Positions 27,148 through 35,459 of a stretch of DNA of 38,786 nt are shown here, piece by piece (within the stretch, counting starts at the first letter, position 1; every line of letters starts with the position of its first letter). The position numbers and the translations under genes were made by a program. The notes under the pieces are model-generated. The model was not told where the DNA came from and ran no database searches. It saw only the letters and a program-made list of their open reading frames with translations. The stretch spans positions 1 through 38,786 of the forward strand of contig JAKUOA010000014.1 of assembly GCA_022451235.1 (NCBI GenBank). The letters are read 5' to 3'. The DNA is from Candidatus Thalassarchaeum sp. Its GTDB lineage: Archaea > Thermoplasmatota > Poseidoniia > Poseidoniales > Thalassarchaeaceae.

Positions 27148-28340
27148 TTCGTTTCCTCCTGAGGACTTAGCCACGCTTGGAAGGAGCAAAGGCGTAGTGT
27201 AGAACTGTAGTCTCGCTTAATTTTCAGAGATGGTTGTGGTTTATTCGGCATCAGTTTAGGGAGGCAGGCTCGAATCGTTTCATTTGCCTGCTCAATTTCT
27301 GATTCATCTACAATTACTCTGCCTCTAATCATAGAAGGAGAATTTCGGTTCAGTAGTGGAATAATTGCAGGAAGGAATTCAATCGTGCGATGAGGTAAGT
27401 TGACCAATACTAGATCCCATTTTCCTGCAATCTCTGAATCATCGCCCAAAGTTAGTGCATCCGCCATTCCAACTAGTCGGTTTTCATGGATACGCTGAAG
27501 CTCGATTGCACCTTCTGGATATGTTCTTCTATCCCATTTTGAGAGGTTTGACATGAGTAGTTTTACTGCGTCTGGGTTAAGGTCGGTAGCAAGTAAATCA
27601 GAGACTAAATCGGCCTCGGCGAGTAAGGTTGCGAGAGCGGGGCCGACTCCACAAAATGGGTCTGCAATTCTCAAAGGGCGACCGATTTCTTTTCGTAATT
27701 CTTTGGCTAAGGCGAGAGTCTCGAGTCTTTCTGTTTGTAATTTGGTAGAGAAGTATGCTTTCGTAGGATCGCATCGAATAACGCGCCCGCTTTCCTTTAC
27801 GGCAACCTCTGTGGTCAGGAGTTCGGGTGGAGCAAATTCTAGGCTGGGGCCAGCTAGAACTCTATCGGCTAACCTAGCGCCTATCGGCTTCAGTTGTCTG
27901 ATTCTGAATTCACCATCTACTCCCTCATCGGCTAATAGTAAGCGAATGTGGGGGTGTGCTCCGAGTTTTGCTCTTGCAATAGAATCCGTAAATTGAGCGA
28001 CTTCATCGTCTATTCTGACAATCATCATATCACCTACAAACTCATGATTTGATGGCCAGGATTCCCCCTTTTCTTGTATTGTCTGTTGGCTTACTTCCGA
28101 TGTGAGAAGAGCGAGCCAATCTGTCTCTATTTTTTCATCGGGAACGCCTTTATGCATCTCAATTGGATATTCTAAGGCTGCTGGTAGTTCTAGGGGGGCG
28201 CCGATATCTAACGGAATTAGGCGGGAGTGTCCGTCTTCGCTAGAGAATACTCGGTGGCTATGAGAACCCCATCCACGAGCACGGACGTGGCCTAAAACGG
28301 CCTCGACCTCGCGATTTGGAACGACCAAGTGGCGCATCAT
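27144..28340 (-). CDS. Trm5/TYW2-like class I SAM-dependent tRNA methyltransferase
   Basis: MMRHLVVPNREVEAVLGHVRARGW N-terminus; ADPFCGVGPALATLLAEADLVSDLLATDLNPDAVKLLMSNL; LVLVNLPHRTIEFLP. Start trimmed to ATG 28340. Confidence 0.87.
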   Translation of the reverse strand: MMRHLVVPNREVEAVLGHVRARGWGSHSHRVFSSEDGHSRLIPLDIGAPLELPAALEYPIEMHKGVPDEKIETDWLALLTSEVSQQTIQEKGESWPSNHEFVGDMMIVRIDDEVAQFTDSIARAKLGAHPHIRLLLADEGVDGEFRIRQLKPIGARLADRVLAGPSLEFAPPELLTTEVAVKESGRVIRCDPTKAYFSTKLQTERLETLALAKELRKEIGRPLRIADPFCGVGPALATLLAEADLVSDLLATDLNPDAVKLLMSNLSKWDRRTYPEGAIELQRIHENRLVGMADALTLGDDSEIAGKWDLVLVNLPHRTIEFLPAIIPLLNRNSPSMIRGRVIVDESEIEQANETIRACLPKLMPNKPQPSLKIKRDYSSTLRLCSFQAWLSPQEETN

Positions 28341-28374
28341 GTTGATGACGGGCAGGCACGCCCCCCGCTTCACC

Positions 28375-29202
28375 ATGACGGACGGCGGGCTCCCTCCAGG
28401 TCTCTGGCTAATCGGCCTTGGACCGGGTAACCTTGGGTTGATGACGGCCGATGCCATAGAGCATGCTAGAGCTTGTGATTTTCGATTTCTAGAGGGGTAT
28501 ACTGCAACCTTACCAGAAGATCAAGAAGGTCAGTTAGAGGGTTTGGTTGGCGGGTGGAAAAAGGCAATGCGACCCATGGTTGAAGACCCCACCGAAATTT
28601 TATCCCTAGCAAATGAGAATTCCGTTGCTTTGTTAGTTGTTGGAGATCCTATGCAAGCAACAACCCATGTCGATTTAGAATCACATTGTGCCGAGCAAGG
28701 CATCGATTTCACTGTAATCCCTGGTCTGTCTGCGACTTCGCTGGCTGTTTCATTATCCGGTCTGCAATCATATCGATTTGGTCGACAGGTAACACTTCCT
28801 TTCGCTTATGGAGAATACCTTCCTACCTCTCCTCTGGAAATGATTGATTCAAATTATACCAACAATCTGCATACCTTGGTTTTGCTAGATTTGGACCCAA
28901 CGGGCATGGGTGTTGAAAACCCCCAACCTATGCAACCAAAACAAGCGGTTGAAATCCTTCAAGCGATGTTTGAGAAACTCGTTGAGCACGAGGGGAGTGT
29001 CAGAGAGAGTATGACTACTGCTATTACAAATTGGGATGCAATTCTTCTGAGTGATCTTGGAACTTCTGACCAGAGAGTAGTATCAGGGGATTTAGAAGAT
29101 GTAGCGAAATTAACAGATGGGCGTATACATTGCTTGATTTTACCTGCTGAATTTACTGGTTTGGAGCGAGAGGCTTACGAGCGCAGACGACACCAAGCAT
29201 GA
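28375..29202 (+). CDS. dph5: Diphthine synthase
   Basis: LWLIGLGPGNLGLMTADAIEHARACDFRFLEGYTATLP; VALLVVGDPMQATTHVDL; IPGLSATSLAVSLSGLQSYRFGRQVTLPF. ATG 28375 preferred over 28339. Confidence 0.94.
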   Translation: MTDGGLPPGLWLIGLGPGNLGLMTADAIEHARACDFRFLEGYTATLPEDQEGQLEGLVGGWKKAMRPMVEDPTEILSLANENSVALLVVGDPMQATTHVDLESHCAEQGIDFTVIPGLSATSLAVSLSGLQSYRFGRQVTLPFAYGEYLPTSPLEMIDSNYTNNLHTLVLLDLDPTGMGVENPQPMQPKQAVEILQAMFEKLVEHEGSVRESMTTAITNWDAILLSDLGTSDQRVVSGDLEDVAKLTDGRIHCLILPAEFTGLEREAYERRRHQA

Positions 29203-29226
29203 AGCGGGGAACATGGAGGGGACAAT

Positions 29227-30921
29227 ATGGCACGACCGCCAGCCGAGGTGAGTTTTCCCGGCGATAAAAATCGCAAGAGGAAGGTTCGTGTTCGTGGAAT
29301 AAAAAAGGCCTCGAAGCAGATACAGCAGAGAATTGACAAAAATCTCGAGACTTTGTTGGATAACCCAGAGGTTTTCGTTCCAGACATTGAATGTAATTTA
29401 GGCAAGCCTCGGAGAGATATGTTAGCGGCTACTTTGAGAGACGTAGATGCCATTTCCAAGAAGCGACATGACCGTCGATGGTTAGGCAAGAGAATGGGGA
29501 AGAGAAGAGGCGATGTTGTCGGGAGAGCCTTAGCGGGTAGTTTACTCGCAGCAGGTGAAGCAGATACATCGACGGTTTCTGTATACAATAGCCCCATCTA
29601 TGGAGCGTCGAGTTTTATTCGAAGAGGAAACGGAAAACAATCCCACATGGTTGGGATTCAGAATTTTACTAACCCGCGTCTCAGATTATTGGTTTGGGAC
29701 GACCATGCCAAGGCCGGCTGGTGGTTCTTCTCCTGGGACGGCGGGTTTGTCTGTTCGGGGCAAGAGCCGCGCGCTCCTGTTGAATGGATAGAAGATAGTT
29801 TGAGAAAATCGAGCATAGATTTGAGTGGGGACGAGGTAAGATTCTCGAAAGGTTTGGAGGCAGAGATAGTCGAAAATGATGAATTTACAGATTCCGGTTG
29901 GTTGAAACTAGAATTTGAGGGAATTAAGGCCGGTATTACCGGTGCGGCATTGGCAAAGACTGGTGAGAATCCGTTCGTTCCCTCGATTGCCCTTGGAATG
30001 ATGCCGCCAAAGATGTCTGCAGTGGCTGAGGCGGATTGGATGTGGAGGCCGGCAGGATGGCCTAGTGATCGGGAATTGCCTACTCAAGCGAGAGAAAGTC
30101 TTGATGAAGTTCTACTCGCTTGGATGAATCTAGCACTAGTTGATGATAAACTCGCACGCTCTTGCAGGAATGCTATTTTGGGTTCAATCGAAGAGGGTTA
30201 CATCACCGGTAATCATTGGTTTGATGTTGATTCGCGTACCGATTTCCTCTCTCATATGCAAGGGAGTGAAGATGAAAAAGAAGCAATTGGAATCGTTTTG
30301 GATGGTTTGGAAGGAGGTGTTTTAGTTCGCTCAGATGGAGTTGTATTGGAAGCAGAAAATGATGTTATTCGATTCGAGGATAGTTCTTGCCACCCCGTAT
30401 TGGTTGCTCTTTGGGAGGATAACGGAATGGAAATACTGCAATCTATGTTTGGCCTCGTAGGGGAAGAGGCTGGGGCTATTCACGATAAACAATCCAAAAG
30501 GAAGCAAGGATTCGGTGCATTCCTCAGAGAACTCAATGAGTCGGTTTCTTCGGCAAGAAAACTTGAGCGGTTGCCTTGGGAAGCAGGAGTCTTGCCTTCA
30601 CCGCTTGACTTTGCAGAATCCCTGATTAGAAAGGGAGCTGAGGACGGTGTTGCTTCAACGGTTGCAATGTGTCGAAAGGCAAAGGGGCTGGATGCGGCAA
30701 TGGGATGGGCGTGGCTTGTTGTCCATGATCGAACCGAGTCAGATGCTTGGAGATTCGATGAAGCGAGTCGAGACAAAGGGGGAGATTGGGTCCCAGCAAT
30801 GACTGCACTTTGGGATGCTGCTGATTCCTTACTAAACAAGGACGACCTAGATGCAAAAGAAGACTACGTCAATTCTATGAATTGGTTAGCAGAAGTATCT
30901 GGTGCCCAGTGGTCTGCTTAA
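29227..30921 (+). CDS. Hypothetical protein with basic N-terminus
   Basis: 564-aa ORF, N-terminus rich in K/R (GDKNRKRKVRVRGIKKASKQIQQRIDKNLETLL); no family recognised. Confidence 0.75.
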   Translation: MARPPAEVSFPGDKNRKRKVRVRGIKKASKQIQQRIDKNLETLLDNPEVFVPDIECNLGKPRRDMLAATLRDVDAISKKRHDRRWLGKRMGKRRGDVVGRALAGSLLAAGEADTSTVSVYNSPIYGASSFIRRGNGKQSHMVGIQNFTNPRLRLLVWDDHAKAGWWFFSWDGGFVCSGQEPRAPVEWIEDSLRKSSIDLSGDEVRFSKGLEAEIVENDEFTDSGWLKLEFEGIKAGITGAALAKTGENPFVPSIALGMMPPKMSAVAEADWMWRPAGWPSDRELPTQARESLDEVLLAWMNLALVDDKLARSCRNAILGSIEEGYITGNHWFDVDSRTDFLSHMQGSEDEKEAIGIVLDGLEGGVLVRSDGVVLEAENDVIRFEDSSCHPVLVALWEDNGMEILQSMFGLVGEEAGAIHDKQSKRKQGFGAFLRELNESVSSARKLERLPWEAGVLPSPLDFAESLIRKGAEDGVASTVAMCRKAKGLDAAMGWAWLVVHDRTESDAWRFDEASRDKGGDWVPAMTALWDAADSLLNKDDLDAKEDYVNSMNWLAEVSGAQWSA

Positions 30922-31517
30922 TGGGGAAGGGCTACCCAAATTGCAACTAAGATTAGTGAAGTGCCTAGTACACTGTTCAAGACTCTAGCCTTTTCTGGAG
31001 AAGAGAAAATTTTGCTGAGACCCAGACCAAATGCTGTCCAAGTAAGTACCGCAGGATAACCTATGGATGCATTAATTACAACAAGTAGGATTTTTCCGGA
31101 AATTCCGCTACCGAATAACATACCCCAACCAGTCATCAAAACGAGAAAATGAATCCATGCCTTGCCATTGACTACTTGAAGGACTAAACCAGTACGAAAA
31201 CCGATACGTTCTGTTTCTTGGGATTCTTTTTGAGTCGGATCAGATATGGCGACTTTCCAGCCTAGGTAAGCGATATAGGTTGCCCCGACCCAAGTAAGGG
31301 CTTGAAACATGTCTTGATTTTCTTCGATGAAGACAGTACCAACACCCACAGCAACCCCTAGACTAGACCAGCCGACCAGCATTCCAAGTGTCATTGGAAT
31401 GGATGCACGGAACCCATGTTGAGAACCGTGAGCCGCACAAAGTAGGTTATTGGGCCCAGGACTGAAGCACATTGGAACAGTGAATACTAGCAGCGCAACG
31501 AAATCTGCTTCGTTCAC
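30918..31517 (-). CDS. LysE/RhtB family translocator
   Basis: FVALLVFTVPMCFSPGPNNLLCAAHGSQHGFRASIPMTLGMLVGW; polytopic membrane pattern. Confidence 0.92.
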   Translation of the reverse strand: MNEADFVALLVFTVPMCFSPGPNNLLCAAHGSQHGFRASIPMTLGMLVGWSSLGVAVGVGTVFIEENQDMFQALTWVGATYIAYLGWKVAISDPTQKESQETERIGFRTGLVLQVVNGKAWIHFLVLMTGWGMLFGSGISGKILLVVINASIGYPAVLTWTAFGLGLSKIFSSPEKARVLNSVLGTSLILVAIWVALPH

Positions 31518-31526
31518 GACCGCACC

Positions 31527-32729
31527 TCAAGCTAGTGTTGCTAGGTGTTGTTCTGTTTCTATAAGCGCGGATGAGATGTCGTTCCAAAGGTCTTCGACAT
31601 CCTCAATTCCGACGCTCATCCTCACGAATCCAGGGACTATTCCCGCATCATTTCTAACGTCTTCAGGAACGAACATGTGACTAGAATTGAATGGGCATTC
31701 GACCAGGCTCTCGACGCCTCCTAAACTGGTTGCTTCGAAAATTATCTCCAAGCTTCTCATGAATTTCAAAGCCGCTTCATCCCCGCCTTTTACGACAAAT
31801 GAAATCATACCGGTTGCCTTTGGAACGATTCGTTGAGCTACTTCGTAATCTGGGCTGCTCGGAAGACTAGGATGATTGACCTGTTCTATCATATCATGCG
31901 CCTCAAGCCGTCTGGCTAATTCTGCAGAGTTTGAGGTGTGAATTGGCATTCTTGCATGAAGAGTTCTCATTCCCCTTTCAAGCAAATAGCACATGTGTGG
32001 GTCTGCGGCTCCACCGAAGTGGACCTTTCGAGGGAATATCTCTGCGATGAGGTCCTTTCGACCAACTACTATTCCAGCAATTAGATCTGAATGGCCTCCG
32101 AGATATTTGGTCCCCGAATGAATAACCAAATCGAAGCCGTAATCGATTGGATTACAGGCCCATGGTGTTGCGAATGTGTTGTCTACTATGCATATCAAAT
32201 CGTGCTTCTTTGCCAAGGAAGCCATCGCTTCTAAGTCACAGACTTTGATTACTGGATTGGTAATAGTTTCAACGTAGAGAATCTTAGTGTTGTCTTGTAT
32301 TGCGGCTTCATAAGATGCTGGGTCTCTCATATCCGCCATTGTGACTTCAATCCCAAATCTAGGCAAATCCTCTGTCATCAAACCATAAGATCCTCCGTAA
32401 CAGTCTGCGCTTGCTACCATGTGGTCTCCGCTAGACAGAAGAGACATCAGAGTCGTTGATATTGCAGACATGCCGCTTGCAAAGGTCTCTCCGTCCTCGG
32501 CGCCTTCTAGTTGCGCTACTTTCATTGCAACTCCTTCCGAGTTGATGCTAGAAAGTCGGGAGTAAAGTGCAGTGTGCTGTGCTCCTGCGGCCCATCCAGC
32601 ATAGCGCTCGTCTGTCAGTTGATATGTGGCTGTATTGAAGATCGGAGTGACTGCTGAACCCTCGATATTTTGTGTGCCGGACCATACTGCTCGGGTAGCG
32701 AACTCCTTGTCGGAGTGTTTCTCGTTCAT
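31527..32729 (-). CDS. Cys/Met metabolism PLP-dependent enzyme (cystathionine gamma-synthase/lyase or methionine gamma-lyase)
   Basis: LEGAEDGETFASGMSAISTTLMSLL; IVDNTFATPWACNPIDYGFDLVIHSGTKYLGGHSDLIAGIVVG (PLP Lys). Start trimmed to ATG 32729. Confidence 0.94.
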   Translation of the reverse strand: MNEKHSDKEFATRAVWSGTQNIEGSAVTPIFNTATYQLTDERYAGWAAGAQHTALYSRLSSINSEGVAMKVAQLEGAEDGETFASGMSAISTTLMSLLSSGDHMVASADCYGGSYGLMTEDLPRFGIEVTMADMRDPASYEAAIQDNTKILYVETITNPVIKVCDLEAMASLAKKHDLICIVDNTFATPWACNPIDYGFDLVIHSGTKYLGGHSDLIAGIVVGRKDLIAEIFPRKVHFGGAADPHMCYLLERGMRTLHARMPIHTSNSAELARRLEAHDMIEQVNHPSLPSSPDYEVAQRIVPKATGMISFVVKGGDEAALKFMRSLEIIFEATSLGGVESLVECPFNSSHMFVPEDVRNDAGIVPGFVRMSVGIEDVEDLWNDISSALIETEQHLATLA

Positions 32730-32758
32730 GGCCCTCGGACATAGGAGGAGCAAATCAA

Positions 32759-32777
32759 TTGAACCCTAAGGGTTCAA
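32759..32777. repeat. Perfect 19-bp palindrome TTGAACCCT-A-AGGGTTCAA
   Basis: Direct reading; lies between the CutA stop and the PLP-enzyme ATG, next to AATATTTTT. Confidence 0.95.
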
Positions 32778-32791
32778 AGAAAAATATTGGG

Positions 32792-33121
32792 CTACTTTTC
32801 ATTTACCCATTCAGCGAAATCAGAGGAGGTTTCTGCCTTGAACCAGATCACCATAGGTAAATCGTACGGATGTTTTGAGTGAATCTCATCTATGAGGGAT
32901 TGTTTGCTATTTTCGCTTGTTTTGCATTGAATTCGCCATTCTGGGTCGCTCTGAATGGCGTCCTCCCAACGATAAGTAGAGCTTATTTTCGAGTGATGAG
33001 CACATGCCATAAGTCCCGCATCTACTAAGTCGAAGCACCATTCACCGACCATCGCCTCAGACCAATCCCCAGGTAGAGTGGTTTGAACAATCCAGACGGA
33101 GGTTTCCATGTGTTCCGGCAA
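32792..33121 (-). CDS. cutA: Divalent cation tolerance protein CutA
   Basis: VDAGLMACAHHSKISSTYRWEDAIQSDPEWRIQCKTSENSKQSLIDEIHSKHPYDLPMVIWF. Confidence 0.93.
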   Translation of the reverse strand: MPEHMETSVWIVQTTLPGDWSEAMVGEWCFDLVDAGLMACAHHSKISSTYRWEDAIQSDPEWRIQCKTSENSKQSLIDEIHSKHPYDLPMVIWFKAETSSDFAEWVNEK

Positions 33122-33192
33122 TAGGTCAAGGCAATCAATTAGATGGTGAAGTTTGAATGCCTGACGACGTTAGGCGATACTGAGGGGACAGT

Positions 33193-34569
33193 GTGCTGGA
33201 CTACAAACAGCCTATCGAGACGGGGACTATCCCTGAAGATGGAGCCGACTTTGATGTCATCGTAGTAGGTGGGGGCCCGGGCGGTTCGGCTGCTGCTGCC
33301 TACAATGCGATGAACGGTTGTAAGGTGCTTCTAATCGAAAAGGGCACTTGGCCTCGAGACAAGCCTTGTGGCGATGCTGTTGGTGGTAAATCTCTCTCTC
33401 ATGCCAAAGAATTAGGCGTACTTGAGTTGATAGATGAATCACCACATTACGTGGTTGACTCGATTGTTTTTGGAAGTGCAAATGGCTCCGAAGTTAGGGT
33501 AATGTTGCCAAAAGAAGCATATGAAAAACAGGGTTTACAATCTGGTTACTCCTTACCTAGAGAGCAATTTGACTATCTCATGTTCCATAAGTGTCAAGAG
33601 ATTGTTCGGGAAAATGGTGGGTCTGTAATTCAAGGCTTTACAGTGACTGAAGTTACTGTCGAAGGAAAAGAGGAGAGTGGTCGTATCACAGGAGTCAAAG
33701 GAAATTTTGGAAGAAGCTCTCCCGAGGAATTAGTATTCAACTCCGCTCTTACCATTGGAGCAGGGGGGTACAATTGCCCCGTATCTCGAACAATAACTCT
33801 CGATGTTTTTGATGAGCCTCACCGTGATGATGATCATTTTTGTGGCGGTTATCGAGAATATTGGGGTAATGTGGAGGGGCTCGAAGGGAACGAAGGGCAA
33901 ATTGAAATCCACTTTGTCGATGAAGTGATCCCTGGATATTTTTGGTTATTCCCTGTGGGTGAAGGCGTAGTCAACGTTGGAATTGGGATGCTGATTTCCG
34001 AGGAAAGAGAAGCCAAGAAGAAAGGTGGGTGGAGAGGATTAAAGAAAACCCAAGAATGGTTAATTCGGGAGCACCCCCGGTTCAAAGAAAGATTTGCTAA
34101 TTCCGAAATGGTCCCCGGTTCTGGGAAAGGCTGGCAGTTGCCATTTGGCTCTCCTAGGAAAAATCCGCCTTCTCATCAACCAAGGAGAGGGGCTATGGCG
34201 GGTGCAATGACTGTTGGAGACGCCGCCAGCCTAGTTGATCCGTTCAGTGGAGAAGGTATTGGAAACGCCCTGCTTTCTGCCAAGTTAACCAGCAAACATT
34301 TCGATAAGGATTTACATTCAAGTGGCTTTACTTCAGAGGCTGCTGAAGCATATATGGATGAGTTGTGGGCAATATTAGGTAAAGAGTTGACAAACTCAAA
34401 AACACTTCAGAAAATGATGAAGTGGAAGAGGCTTACAAATTGGTTCATCAAAAAGGCGAATCGAAAGAAAGAAATTGGGACGATAATGTCGGAAATGATT
34501 GCCAGTAAAGAGGCTCAGACTGAACTTTGGAATCCTTGGTTCCTGTTCAAGACTATCGTCCTTCCCTGA
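33193..34569 (+). CDS. Geranylgeranyl reductase family FAD-dependent protein
   Basis: FDVIVVGGGPGGSAAAAYNAMNGCKVLLIEKGTWPRDKPCGDAVGGKSL; FWLFPVGEGVVNVGIGM; VGDAASLVDPFSGEGIGNALLSAKL. GTG start. Confidence 0.93.
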   Translation: MLDYKQPIETGTIPEDGADFDVIVVGGGPGGSAAAAYNAMNGCKVLLIEKGTWPRDKPCGDAVGGKSLSHAKELGVLELIDESPHYVVDSIVFGSANGSEVRVMLPKEAYEKQGLQSGYSLPREQFDYLMFHKCQEIVRENGGSVIQGFTVTEVTVEGKEESGRITGVKGNFGRSSPEELVFNSALTIGAGGYNCPVSRTITLDVFDEPHRDDDHFCGGYREYWGNVEGLEGNEGQIEIHFVDEVIPGYFWLFPVGEGVVNVGIGMLISEEREAKKKGGWRGLKKTQEWLIREHPRFKERFANSEMVPGSGKGWQLPFGSPRKNPPSHQPRRGAMAGAMTVGDAASLVDPFSGEGIGNALLSAKLTSKHFDKDLHSSGFTSEAAEAYMDELWAILGKELTNSKTLQKMMKWKRLTNWFIKKANRKKEIGTIMSEMIASKEAQTELWNPWFLFKTIVLP

Positions 34570-34578
34570 AGTGATATC

Positions 34579-35358
34579 ATGACTCTAGACAAAACTCTAG
34601 CAGGAATCAAAGCAGTATTCCTGGATTTGGACGGGACAATATATCTCGGAGATAATTTGATTGAGGGTTCGTTAGAATTTCTCTCACGGCTTGATAAAGC
34701 CGGAATCAAGAGGTATTTTTTATCAAATAACTCAAGCCGCTCTGTGAAACAATACGTCACAAAATTACACGCAATGGATATTCCTGCGACAGAAGATGAT
34801 GTGCTATTATCAACTCATGATTTACTCTCATGGTTGGTGGCTGAAGGAGTGAACCAAACCTATCTTGTTGGAACAGAAGGTATGCGAGAAATGTTGGAAG
34901 ATGTTGGAATAGAAACTAGGTCGACCGATCCGCAATACGTCGTTCTTGGATATGATACAGAAATAACTTACGAGAAATTAAGCACTGCTAGTATCCTAAT
35001 GCACCGAGGTGTTCCCATGGTAGTTAGCCACCCAGATATGGTTTGTCCATCACCTGATGGAGGATTGCCAGATACTGGAGCATACATGGCATTGTTTGAA
35101 GCAACGACTGGAAAGAATCCTTACCATATTGCTGGTAAACCAAATGCGGGAATGATTCTTCACAAAGTGGAGCAACTGGGCCTATCTCCAGAAGAGTGTG
35201 CAATGGTAGGAGATCGGTTGTACACAGATATGGAAATGGCCGATAGGGCAGGGGTTCATGGAGTACTGGTTCTCTCTGGTGAAGCCACTCGTGAGGACTT
35301 GGGGGCTGCACCTCAGAATCCTAGTTTAGTGGTCGGTTCTGTTGCAGAACTTTGTTGA
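34579..35358 (+). CDS. HAD superfamily hydrolase (NagD / 4-nitrophenylphosphatase-like)
   Basis: AVFLDLDGTIYLGDNLIEGSLEFL; YFLSNNSSRS; GKPNAGMILHKVEQLGLSPEECAMVGDRLYTDMEMADRAG. Confidence 0.94.
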   Translation: MTLDKTLAGIKAVFLDLDGTIYLGDNLIEGSLEFLSRLDKAGIKRYFLSNNSSRSVKQYVTKLHAMDIPATEDDVLLSTHDLLSWLVAEGVNQTYLVGTEGMREMLEDVGIETRSTDPQYVVLGYDTEITYEKLSTASILMHRGVPMVVSHPDMVCPSPDGGLPDTGAYMALFEATTGKNPYHIAGKPNAGMILHKVEQLGLSPEECAMVGDRLYTDMEMADRAGVHGVLVLSGEATREDLGAAPQNPSLVVGSVAELC

Positions 35359-35373
35359 ACATGTTAGTTCAAC
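35354..35373 (+). other. Hairpin GTTGAAC-ATGTTA-GTTCAAC embedding the TGA stop
   Basis: Perfect 7-bp stem; TGA at 35356-35358. Confidence 0.75.
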
Positions 35374-35459
35374 CCGCAATTACAGAAGGGTGCAAAATGA
35401 TGCTTCTAGGTATCGTTGAGGCGTGGGTTTCAATAGAGTAAGTTGCAGAACTACATAGC

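Noticed and set aside
29175-29597. 140-aa minus-strand ORF antisense to the 564-aa protein
   Set aside because: Low-complexity shadow ORF without recognisable domain, opposite a longer credible CDS.
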